From the NCBI RefSeq assembly GCF_036884255.1, contig NZ_CP145605.1:5579001-5643000 (forward strand): 64,000 nt of DNA. Direction: 5' to 3'. Positions 8,933-16,391 of this stretch are shown here, piece after piece. This stretch comes from Paenibacillus tundrae (GTDB lineage: Bacteria; Bacillota; Bacilli; Paenibacillales; Paenibacillaceae). The number at the start of each line of letters is the position of its first letter. The first letter of the stretch is position 1. A program made the translations under genes and the position numbers. A model generated the notes under the pieces. The model saw nothing but the letters and a program-made list of their open reading frames with translations. It made no database searches and had not been told where the DNA came from.

Positions 8933-9048
8933 ATCTCTTCCTCCGTCCTTTCACACGACTATACTCTTCCCCTGATGCATGTCTTGCATAGTGCTGATAC
9001 TTTTGAGTGAACCTCTCCTCCGTCATCCCAAGGATACATATAAAATAA

Positions 9049-9070
9049 ACCTTGAAGTATACTTCAAGGT
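9049..9070 (-). promoter_or_regulatory. MerR-type operator/promoter, 22-bp perfect palindrome
   Basis: The core CTTGAAGTATACTTCAAG is flanked by matching bases to give 22 bp of perfect symmetry. On the minus strand TTGACC (from 9074) serves as a -35 box, and a 19-20-base spacer containing the palindrome leads to a T/A-rich -10 region. That is the long-spacer layout of MerR-activated promoters. It lies 117 bases upstream of the MerR ATG. Confidence 0.72.
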
Positions 9071-9101
9071 CAAGGTTATTATTATAATATTTCATTCGAA
9101 A

Positions 9102-10622
9102 TTAAACACGCAAATCCCATTTACGAAGCTCTGTCAGTGTGCTAACTCCTGATGAGAATGCCTTAATGCCAGTTGAACTCGGATCAGGATAGATACGTCC
9201 CGTCATCACCTGCTCACCCTGCTGAATGAATATTTCGACCGAGCTGGCATCTACAAAAATCTGAAGTTCCAGTTTCCCGTCACGCAGTTCAACCTCAACA
9301 GCCCGTTCGCCTCCCGGCCCTTTTCCTGCACGTTCTCGGTCAAAACATAGCCGGCTCTGAGCCACATCATAAGAGATGATGGTTTCCTCATTCTCACCAG
9401 TGCGCAGTTTCAATCCAAATTGCTGTGCCTGCTCGGCTTCAAAAACAGCATGTAATTCATAACGATCCCCGCTAAGCTCTAGATCATGCTCTCCATCATC
9501 CAAACGAATATCCTTATGCTCCATGCCGTCTATTCGATATTGCTTAAGCTCAGGCAGCGGCTGGAAGGTCAAGCGGTCTCCCTTGCGGATGAGCTCGCGT
9601 GGCAGCGTCATCGCTCCAGCCCACTGATGTGCGTTCTGAGTTGGAATTTCCGTCTCCCATGTCTCCATCCAGGCGATCATAATTCGCCGTCCTTGCGCAT
9701 CCTCTGTCGTCTGAGGAGCATAAAAATCAAATCCGCAGTCAAGCGGATAATAATGTTCGTAGTCCAGTACACCCTGCTCTTCATCCAGATTTCCCATCAT
9801 GTAAACTGTAGAGTGTAAATTACGATAATTATCTCCTTGAGCTGGCATCCGTTGTGGGGACATGATCAATACATCTTGATCCCCCATGGCAAACAGATCA
9901 GGGCATTCCCAATTATCGCCAAGGGTTCCGTCACTTTGCGCCATCACGTTGACGAAGCTCCATTGCTGTAAGTCTGTTGAACGGTACAATAGTATAAGTC
10001 CATTGCCTGCTGCATCATTTGATCCGAGTACACAGTAATACATCCCGTTTCGTTCGAATACTTTCGGATCACGAAAATCCTTCTTACTCGTATGTGCTGG
10101 GATCAGATCCAGTGGAATGACAGGGTTATGTGTGCTTTTCACAAAATCAATGCCATTATCAGATTCCGCGATATTTTGCGTCTGATAATAATCATGATCC
10201 TTGTTAGGTCCGGTGACTACATGACCGGTGTACATCAGCGCAAGCTTTCCATCCTTAATGATGGCACTCCCTGAGAAGCACCCATCGATGTCATACGTAC
10301 GATCTGGTGCAAGTGCTACAGGTTGGTGTTCCCATGTGACCAAGTCAGAACTCACAGCATGTCCCCAATGCATTGGCCCCCATACCGGCGCGTAGGGATA
10401 GAATTGATAGAACAAATGATACGCTCCATTGAAATAAATAAATCCGTTGGGATCATTCATCCACCCCACCTGCGGCATGAGATGATATCCCAATCTGTAA
10501 GTTGGGTCAACCTCATGTTGATGCTGCTCGATGTAGGTATTCGCCCGCTCCCGCGTATATTTCACTTCTGTTGTTGAATGGTTAAGCTCCTGTATCGTTT
10601 CTCGTCCCTGCTCTTTATCCAT
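9102..10622 (-). CDS. GH32 beta-fructosidase (sucrose-6-phosphate hydrolase/levanase type), cytoplasmic
   Basis: This 506-residue enzyme should hydrolyse terminal beta-fructofuranosyl bonds. The three GH32 catalytic landmarks are present: WMNDPNG with nucleophile D57, FRDPKVF with stabilising D185, and NWECPDLF with acid/base E239. A five-bladed propeller is followed by a C-terminal beta-sandwich ending in the EIFIQQGEQVMTGRIYP type of sequence. There is no signal peptide, so the substrate is cleaved inside the cell after import by the ABC genes just upstream (gap about 80 bases). ATG 10622 is preferred over GTG 10634, because AGGAG abuts the GTG and lies 11 bases from the ATG. Sucrose or short fructo-oligosaccharides are the likely substrate. 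Confidence 0.92.
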   Translation of the reverse strand: MDKEQGRETIQELNHSTTEVKYTRERANTYIEQHQHEVDPTYRLGYHLMPQVGWMNDPNGFIYFNGAYHLFYQFYPYAPVWGPMHWGHAVSSDLVTWEHQPVALAPDRTYDIDGCFSGSAIIKDGKLALMYTGHVVTGPNKDHDYYQTQNIAESDNGIDFVKSTHNPVIPLDLIPAHTSKKDFRDPKVFERNGMYYCVLGSNDAAGNGLILLYRSTDLQQWSFVNVMAQSDGTLGDNWECPDLFAMGDQDVLIMSPQRMPAQGDNYRNLHSTVYMMGNLDEEQGVLDYEHYYPLDCGFDFYAPQTTEDAQGRRIMIAWMETWETEIPTQNAHQWAGAMTLPRELIRKGDRLTFQPLPELKQYRIDGMEHKDIRLDDGEHDLELSGDRYELHAVFEAEQAQQFGLKLRTGENEETIISYDVAQSRLCFDRERAGKGPGGERAVEVELRDGKLELQIFVDASSVEIFIQQGEQVMTGRIYPDPSSTGIKAFSSGVSTLTELRKWDLRV

Positions 10623-10701
10623 CTTAAATGTCACTCCTGTCTCTATCTATGAGTTGATGTCTATTTAGTGCTGTTCCAAAAGGGCAGTGTTGTAGCGGAT
10701 T

Positions 10702-11532
10702 TTATTTGATGGATCCTTGCATTACACCTTGAATAATATACTTCTGTGCAAATAGATATACGACCAACACAGGCAATAATGTCAGTACAAGCCCAGCCAT
10801 CAGTGGGCCGTAATCCACAGTATAGGTACCGTAGAAATAGAACGTAGATAATGGCAATGTCCGCTGTTCGGAAGAAGTTAGCACCAAGGAAGGCAGCAGG
10901 AAGTCATTCCAGATCCACAGAACATTAAGCACCGCAATCGTAACACTTGTTGGCAGTAACACCGGTAGCACGATGCGAAAGAAGGTCTGTACTCGTCCGC
11001 ACCCGTCCATGAGTGCTGCTTCTTCCAATTCCAACGGAATGCTCTTGATAAACCCATGATAGATAAATACGGCGAGTGGGCTACCAAACCCGATGTACAT
11101 GTAAATAAGCGACCATTTGTTATCGAGCAAGCTCAAGGAACCATAGATTTTTACGAGCGGAATCATAATCGCCTGAAAAGGAATAATCATCGCTGCAACC
11201 ATCAGGAAAAACAGATATTGATTCAGCTTGCTATTGTGCCGTACAAAATAATGAGCCGTCATCGCTGCGAACAATGCAATCAGCACTACACCCAACACCG
11301 TAATCAGCAATGAATTGCCGAATGCAGATATATACCCCATTTTATCGAAAGCGCTCACGTAATTATCCCATTGGAAGGATGCGGGTAGACCCAGCGGATC
11401 TGACGTAATGGCCTGATTAGCCTTAAACGAATTCGAGATCAGTAGCAGAAATGGGAAAATGAAGACCATCATCGCTACGATTAAGGAACATAATTTAGCC
11501 ATGCCCAGCATACGAGATTGTCCAGCCATCAT
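10702..11532 (-). CDS. Carbohydrate ABC transporter permease, MalG type
   Basis: This is a 276-residue membrane protein with six predicted helices and the cytoplasmic EAA loop (EEAALMDGCGRVQTFFRIVLP at about 170-190) that docks on the ATPase. It is full length for the MalG/CUT1 family. Its ATG overlaps the stop of the MalF-type gene by 4 bases and is preceded by GGAGGTGGAGG. It works with the MalF-type partner and the lipoprotein binding protein. No ATPase gene lies in the operon, so a shared MsmX-type ATPase elsewhere is expected, as is common in Firmicutes. Confidence 0.93.
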   Translation of the reverse strand: MMAGQSRMLGMAKLCSLIVAMMVFIFPFLLLISNSFKANQAITSDPLGLPASFQWDNYVSAFDKMGYISAFGNSLLITVLGVVLIALFAAMTAHYFVRHNSKLNQYLFFLMVAAMIIPFQAIMIPLVKIYGSLSLLDNKWSLIYMYIGFGSPLAVFIYHGFIKSIPLELEEAALMDGCGRVQTFFRIVLPVLLPTSVTIAVLNVLWIWNDFLLPSLVLTSSEQRTLPLSTFYFYGTYTVDYGPLMAGLVLTLLPVLVVYLFAQKYIIQGVMQGSIK

Positions 11533-12413
11533 GCCTCCACCTCCAACTTCTTACTGAAATACACCTGGAGCAATGTAATGGTGGCAACAAGGATAAACAG
11601 AACAAACGCTTCTGCTTGACCTAATCCGTAATCACGTGCCAGGAAGGCTTGCTCATACACATGCATGGATACCATTTCTGTGCTTTTGAATGGTCCCCCG
11701 CTCGTTAATGAGACGTTGAGATCGTAGACCATAAAACCACGCTGGAGCGATAGAAAAATACATACGATGAACGAAGGTACCATGAGTGGCAATACGATAC
11801 GTCCCAACATCCTGCGGTTACTTGCTCCGTCAATGCTGGCCGCCTCCATCACGTCTTTGGGTACATTCATCAAACCTGCAATGTAGATGACCATCATATA
11901 ACCTGCATATTGCCATACCGTCACGATCACTAGTGCCCAGAAAGCCTTGTCCGGGTCTGCCAGCCAGGAGGCTTGGAACAGGGGAATATTCATTTTTTGT
12001 CCAGCAAATACGAATACTTGGTTGAAAATAAACTGCCAAATGAAGCCCAGCACAATTCCGCCGACCAGATTGGGTAGGAAGAAGCCTGCCCGGAATAAGC
12101 CCTGCGCCTTAATTCCACGAGTTACCGCATAAGCGAGCAAAAATGCAACAGCATTGGTCAGCACCACGGTAATAAATACGTATTCCAGCGTCATCACAAA
12201 TGATTTCCAGAACACGGTGTCCTTGAACACGCCGATATAGTTATCCCAGCCCACGAGACTTTGCTCAACAGCAATCCCGTCCCAGTTCGTAAACGTCAGA
12301 TATATCCCATACAAGAACGGAATAATCATGACTGTACCAAACGCAAACAGCGTCGGGCCGGTAAAGATGAGCCGGGTGCGCAAGCGAGCCCATAATCCTT
12401 TTTCGGTCAGCAT
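11529..12413 (-). CDS. Carbohydrate ABC transporter permease, MalF type
   Basis: This is a 294-residue permease with six predicted membrane helices and the EAA motif (MEAASIDGASNRRMLGRIVLP). The frame is open to 12497, but GGAGG at 12420-12424 directly abuts the ATG at 12419 and sits six bases before the ATG at 12413, so the shorter start (MLTEKGLW) is chosen. It pairs with the overlapping MalG-type gene to form the import channel of the fructoside operon. Confidence 0.92.
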   Translation of the reverse strand: MLTEKGLWARLRTRLIFTGPTLFAFGTVMIIPFLYGIYLTFTNWDGIAVEQSLVGWDNYIGVFKDTVFWKSFVMTLEYVFITVVLTNAVAFLLAYAVTRGIKAQGLFRAGFFLPNLVGGIVLGFIWQFIFNQVFVFAGQKMNIPLFQASWLADPDKAFWALVIVTVWQYAGYMMVIYIAGLMNVPKDVMEAASIDGASNRRMLGRIVLPLMVPSFIVCIFLSLQRGFMVYDLNVSLTSGGPFKSTEMVSMHVYEQAFLARDYGLGQAEAFVLFILVATITLLQVYFSKKLEVEA

Positions 12414-12447
12414 CGTCATCCTCCACTCTATCCCAAGGTGTATACCG

Positions 12448-12521
12448 TTGGTTTGCCTAAGACGAATGCTAGCTAGCGAGTTGAAATTCTCCTCCACCTG
12501 CTATCGCCTAAGGCATACCAA
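12448..12521 (-). promoter_or_regulatory. Intercistronic stem-loop between binding protein and permease genes
   Basis: Arms 12448-12458 and 12511-12521 are complementary at 10 of 11 positions around a 52-base loop. No T-run follows. Such stems after binding-protein genes often protect the upstream mRNA and lower downstream expression; that role here is inference. Confidence 0.45.
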
Positions 12522-12600
12522 CCACTCTCTATGTGTTAATCTGGTGCTCTTAGATTCCGGTAGAGAACTCATCCCCGTTCTCTGACCAAGAAGCCCCTAT

Positions 12601-13923
12601 TTATTTCACGTTAGTCCAGTAGCTCTGAATTTCTTTGGCCAGTGCATCACGATCAATAACGTCAGCCAAATACTTCTGCATGGAAGCCCCCAGTTTAGAC
12701 CAATGATCAGCTGGTAGCGTACTCATGGATTCTTCAATGTTGCCAGCTTTGATGTAGTCACTAATAGACTTACCAAGTGGGTCAGCCGGTTCCAGTGTGA
12801 TATTGCTAAATGCCGGAATGATACTTGCCTGATTCACAAGGAAATCCTGTCCTTTCGACTCATACACGATCCAGTCTAGGAATTTCTTCGCTGCTTCCTG
12901 CTGTGCGGGTGTATTCTTTTCTTTGTCGATCAGAATGCGTTTGGATACGGCTGCAGAGATTTGTTTATTACCAAAATCGTCTGCGTTGTTACTTACAGGC
13001 ACTGGCAGGAAGCCATATTGTCCGTCTGCTGTATCAAAGCTGTCGATCTGTGGCCATGCCCAGTTCCCTTGGAACCAGATACCGACCTCGCCTTTTCCTA
13101 AAACTTCAGGTCCACGCTCATATGTACCAGAGAGTGGAGAAGCTTTGTCGATATTGTTAGCTTTCATAAGATCAAACGTATCCATCAGGCCATTAAAGAC
13201 CGCATTGGAAGCCAAGTCCACTGTACCCGCTTTCAAATCAAGAATGAATTGATCAACTTTGGCACGATCTGGCGACTGTCCACCATAAGCAAGTGCAAGG
13301 TAGTGTGCTCCGAGCGACCAATCCATTGGTGAAACAATGAGAGGTGATTTGCCGGTCGCTGCAATTTTCTGGAACAGTTCATCAAGCTGTGCAGTTGTTT
13401 GTACCGTTTGTGGGTCAAATGTGCCGCCTACAGCCTCATCCAACACTTTCTGGTTGTAGATAAAACCATATCCCTCAATGGAGAGTGGGAAGGCATAGTT
13501 TTTGCCATCAAATGTCGTTGCTGCTGTGCTGTTCTCAACGGCATCCTTCATCCATTTTTCAGAGGTAAGATCCAGAACACGATCCTTAAATTTCTCTACA
13601 TCCCCTGTATCCAGCATCATCATCGTTGTTGGATTGCCGGAAGCGTACAAAGCGGAAGCTTTCTCAAATGGCGACTGTCCGTTACCTACAGGTACAATCT
13701 CCACCGTAATATTAGGGTTATCTGTTTGGAAGTCTTTCGCTGCCTGCTCTAGCTGGCTATTTATCTCTGTCTTAGAATTCAAAAACGTAATCTTCACGTT
13801 ATCGCCAGATCCGCTGGATGCATCTGTTTCCGATCCTGATTGTGTACCGCCACATGCCGAAAGAATGACGACCATAACTAATGATAATATGGATAACTTC
13901 GCCCATTTCCGCTCTCTTCTCAT
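12601..13923 (-). CDS. Sugar ABC transporter substrate-binding lipoprotein
   Basis: This is a 440-residue extracytoplasmic binding protein of the MalE-like cluster. A signal peptide of about 23 residues ends in the lipobox LSAC, so Cys24 should be lipidated and anchored. The mature part shows the usual two-lobe features, including YAFPLSIEGYGFIYN, EVGIWFQGNWAWPQ and the late KFLDWIVYESKGQ segment. It captures the sugar for the two permeases downstream; the GH32 gene in the same operon suggests sucrose or a fructo-oligosaccharide. GGGGGGAA precedes the ATG. Transcription starts at the LacI/cre promoter at 13957-14015. Confidence 0.93.
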   Translation of the reverse strand: MRRERKWAKLSILSLVMVVILSACGGTQSGSETDASSGSGDNVKITFLNSKTEINSQLEQAAKDFQTDNPNITVEIVPVGNGQSPFEKASALYASGNPTTMMMLDTGDVEKFKDRVLDLTSEKWMKDAVENSTAATTFDGKNYAFPLSIEGYGFIYNQKVLDEAVGGTFDPQTVQTTAQLDELFQKIAATGKSPLIVSPMDWSLGAHYLALAYGGQSPDRAKVDQFILDLKAGTVDLASNAVFNGLMDTFDLMKANNIDKASPLSGTYERGPEVLGKGEVGIWFQGNWAWPQIDSFDTADGQYGFLPVPVSNNADDFGNKQISAAVSKRILIDKEKNTPAQQEAAKKFLDWIVYESKGQDFLVNQASIIPAFSNITLEPADPLGKSISDYIKAGNIEESMSTLPADHWSKLGASMQKYLADVIDRDALAKEIQSYWTNVK

Positions 13924-13956
13924 CTGTTATTCCCCCCGTTTATGAGTATGCATGAA

Positions 13957-13970
13957 AGAAACCGCTTACA
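13957..13970 (-). promoter_or_regulatory. CcpA cre-like site at the transcription start region
   Basis: On the minus strand TGTAAGCGGTTTCT matches the cre consensus at 13 of 14 positions. It lies 6 bases downstream of the -10 box, where CcpA binding would block initiation. Confidence 0.65.
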
Positions 13971-13976
13971 GGACTG

Positions 13977-14005
13977 ATTATAATGTCAAAGGTTTGACAT
14001 GTCAA
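13977..14005 (-). promoter_or_regulatory. Sigma-A promoter of the binding-protein gene
   Basis: TTGACA (14005-14000) and TATAAT (13982-13977), both perfect consensus, are separated by exactly 17 bases. The expected start of transcription is near 13970, leaving a leader of about 45 bases. Confidence 0.85.
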
Positions 14006-14015
14006 TCGTTTGACA
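13984..14015. promoter_or_regulatory. Two abutting LacI-family operators
   Basis: TGTCAAAGGTTTGACA (13984-13999) and TGTCAATCGTTTGACA (14000-14015) are adjacent 16-bp inverted repeats. The first fills the promoter spacer and the second carries the -35 box. They are probably bound by the LacI-type regulator encoded just upstream. Confidence 0.85.
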
Positions 14016-14020
14016 TAAAT

Positions 14021-14044
14021 AAAAAAACGACCCAATTAGGTCGT
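14021..14044 (-). terminator. Terminator overlapping the stop codon of the LacI gene
   Basis: ACGACC and GGTCGT form a 6-bp stem whose loop holds the TAA stop, followed by seven T residues. It insulates the regulator gene from the operon promoter. Confidence 0.75.
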
Positions 14045-15016
14045 CTCTCTTTCCACTAGGGTAACTGGCAAAATGTTCTCCATTGTAATTTCTTCTTCTG
14101 CAATTTGACGACGAATCAGCTCCACCGCAAGTTCAGCCATGCGTTCCACTGGTTGTCTGATCGTCGTAATGCCTGGCAGCACATAGCTTGCCGCACGAAT
14201 ATCATCATATCCAATGATGGAAATATCCTCGGGAACTTTGCGCCCACGGGCGATCATTTGTTTCAGTGCATGAATAGCGATTAGGTCACTAGTCACAAAC
14301 AAACCGTCTACTTCGGGATGCTCCACCAGTAATTGTTCAACCAGTTCCGTATATTGCTCCTGACTAAACACGTTCAGATTTGTTTCATGTGTAGCGATTG
14401 GCTTGATACCGTGTGCCTCCAGCTTGTCCACAAACCCTGCTGTTCTGCGATTAGAGAGCATCTGCAATCCTAGATTGCCGCAGATATGAGCCACTTTCCT
14501 TCTGCCTTTAGCAAGAAGCAATTCAGCAGCCATAACTCCTCCCTGATAATTATCAGAGGAAATAAACGGAATGTCCGTCCCAATCTGACGGTCAAAGGTG
14601 ACAATAGGTGAATGCAGATTCATATACTCGTCTACTTCAAGCGTATGGCTACCCATAATAATGCCATCCACTCGGTTGCCTTTGAGCATTTCCACATACT
14701 CTCGCTCTTTGGAAGGCTCCATATGCGAGTTGCATAGCATGATCTTGAACCCATGCTGGTAGGCATGATACTCAATATAATTGGCCATCTCACCAAAAAA
14801 CGGATGGGACACATCAGGAATAATTAAGCCGATGACATTGGACTGCTTACGCAAGAGAGAACGGGCAATCTCATTCGGACGATAATTCAGTTCACTCATC
14901 GTCTGATACACTTTATCCCGGGTCTTTTGACTGATATACCCCCGGTTATTTAATACACGCGAGACGGTAGTTACGGACACTCCTGCTCTGAGTGCAACAT
15001 CATGAATTGTTGCCAT
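14036..15016 (-). CDS. LacI-family transcriptional regulator of the fructoside operon
   Basis: This is a 326-residue repressor. The N-terminal helix-turn-helix (MATIHDVALRAGVSVTTVSRVLNN) and hinge are followed by a periplasmic-binding-protein-like effector domain with GLIIPDVSHPFF, DGLFVTSDLIAIHAL and IIGYDD segments. The frame is open to 15076, but the HTH begins at the ATG at 15016, preceded by AAAGAGG. It lies directly upstream of the transport and GH32 genes and likely binds the two operators at 13984-14015, releasing them on sugar binding. It matches the usual family length. Confidence 0.94.
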   Translation of the reverse strand: MATIHDVALRAGVSVTTVSRVLNNRGYISQKTRDKVYQTMSELNYRPNEIARSLLRKQSNVIGLIIPDVSHPFFGEMANYIEYHAYQHGFKIMLCNSHMEPSKEREYVEMLKGNRVDGIIMGSHTLEVDEYMNLHSPIVTFDRQIGTDIPFISSDNYQGGVMAAELLLAKGRRKVAHICGNLGLQMLSNRRTAGFVDKLEAHGIKPIATHETNLNVFSQEQYTELVEQLLVEHPEVDGLFVTSDLIAIHALKQMIARGRKVPEDISIIGYDDIRAASYVLPGITTIRQPVERMAELAVELIRRQIAEEEITMENILPVTLVERETT

Positions 15017-15112
15017 AACAACCTCTTTTCCTACAAACTTATTAAATTCATTAATATCATTAATTATAATAAACACATTTACTGCGCTGAACCAATGGCT
15101 GCTACGCCCGCT

Positions 15113-15556
15113 TTATTTCACTTCAACATTCTTTCTCGGCATACTGTGCATAGACCCATGTGTTACATGAGCTTGAACCACATAAGAGCCTGGCTCTTCA
15201 AATGTATAATCTACCTCGTAGATTCCATCTTCCACTTCTCTGGCTGTCAAAGCCCCTTGTTCCTCCAGCTTCTCAACAGTCATATAACCTTCTTCCGGCG
15301 ACACCGGAGCAGGCTCGTTAAGCTTGTCCCAGATCTGGAACTGCACTTGATCCGCATTGCTAACTGGCGCGTCACCCTGTGTCAGCTTCAACTGTAAAGA
15401 CACAAGCTCACCAGGTGAGACCTGTTCCGGAACCATGAGCTGTACTTTGATCATGACCGGCATCTCACCCGATGCATTCTGATCCTGATAAGAGCAAGCC
15501 GCGGTCAGTACAATTAACATGATAAAAGACATGCACCTACGGATATATCCGCTCAT
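15113..15556 (-). CDS. FixH/YtkA-like lipoprotein
   Basis: This is a 147-residue secreted lipoprotein. The signal peptide ends in a lipobox-like LTAACS. The mature domain is a beta-sandwich of the YtkA/FixH type with the late FEEPGSYVVQAHVTHGSMHSMPR segment, whose His and Met residues could bind copper. The frame runs up to 15697, but that extension overlaps the preceding gene; the ATG at 15556 gives a proper signal peptide. It lies 17 bases after the disulfide-bond gene, so the two are probably co-transcribed. Together they may serve respiratory-protein or copper-site maturation. This is inference. Confidence 0.8.
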   Translation of the reverse strand: MSGYIRRCMSFIMLIVLTAACSYQDQNASGEMPVMIKVQLMVPEQVSPGELVSLQLKLTQGDAPVSNADQVQFQIWDKLNEPAPVSPEEGYMTVEKLEEQGALTAREVEDGIYEVDYTFEEPGSYVVQAHVTHGSMHSMPRKNVEVK

Positions 15557-15573
15557 CGACCATCTATCCTTTC

Positions 15574-16026
15574 TTACAAAGAAGATTTGGATGCTTTGCC
15601 AATGCCCCACAGCGCTACAATGATGATAATAAAAGCGATTAGAGCGAGCAAAGGAATCGTAATGAAGCCGAACCAATTCAGATAATCGGTGTAACAAGGA
15701 ACTTTACCGCAAGCCACGGCATTACCTGTAGCTGAGAAGATACGCTGGATCGTAACATGATATAACGATATTCCGCCACCAACAAAGCTGAGCGGCAGTA
15801 CATATTTGGCAATGCCCACATCATCCTTGAAATAAGCAATGCCGAGCACAATCGTTAGCGGGTACATGAAAATGCGCTGGAACCAACACAGATCACAAGG
15901 AATGTATCCCTTAATTTCACTAAAATATAAACTGCCGCCTGTCGCAATGACAGAAACGGCCCAAGCAATGAATAACCGCGTGTCCACGTTTTTCGCTGAA
16001 CGCTCCGGTTTGGATGATGTACTCAT
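15574..16026 (-). CDS. bdbC: Disulfide bond formation protein, DsbB/BdbC family
   Basis: This is a 150-residue membrane protein with four hydrophobic segments. The first redox pair is in CDLCWFQR (residues about 44-47), and a second Cys pair lies in ACGKVPCYTDY. This is the BdbC layout, which reoxidises a thioredoxin-like partner (BdbD) using quinone. AAAGGGGGA precedes the ATG. The partner BdbD is not in the window; the FixH-like lipoprotein follows in the same unit. Confidence 0.92.
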   Translation of the reverse strand: MSTSSKPERSAKNVDTRLFIAWAVSVIATGGSLYFSEIKGYIPCDLCWFQRIFMYPLTIVLGIAYFKDDVGIAKYVLPLSFVGGGISLYHVTIQRIFSATGNAVACGKVPCYTDYLNWFGFITIPLLALIAFIIIIVALWGIGKASKSSL

Positions 16027-16226
16027 TCCACTGTCCCCCTTTTATTTTGCTCATACTAAATAGATCATACATCATTCTAGGCTACATCGGCTATCCAAGC
16101 TGTTATGTAAGTCATTACTTGATGATTATACCAAATATTTGAATTTGTTTGGATTTATTCGTGATTACATCGGATATGCTTATCCTATTCAATATATGAT
16201 CTACCGAAACGAAATCGGGATATAAC

Positions 16227-16266
16227 AAAACTGCCCACTACATCCTAGAGCAGCATGTAGTGGGCA
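16227..16266 (-). terminator. Terminator of the 545-residue stalk-domain gene
   Basis: A perfect 13-bp stem (16231-16243 with 16254-16266) is followed on the minus strand by TTTTG. The rest of the 365-base gap 16027-16391 shows no ORF with a start signal. Confidence 0.75.
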
Positions 16267-16391
16267 GCACAATATGTTTAGATGATGATTACAATCCTGG
16301 GTAAGAAGAGCTACGCTCCCCAGAGAATATGGTCATGGTTTCTTGAAATCGTTTGGTGATCGACAACAGTCATTCTATTCCATTTTTCGAG

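Noticed and set aside
8862..9095. A 77-codon minus-strand frame upstream of the MerR gene
   Set aside because: It overlaps the MerR gene in another frame and covers the MerR operator. No SD or domain supports it.
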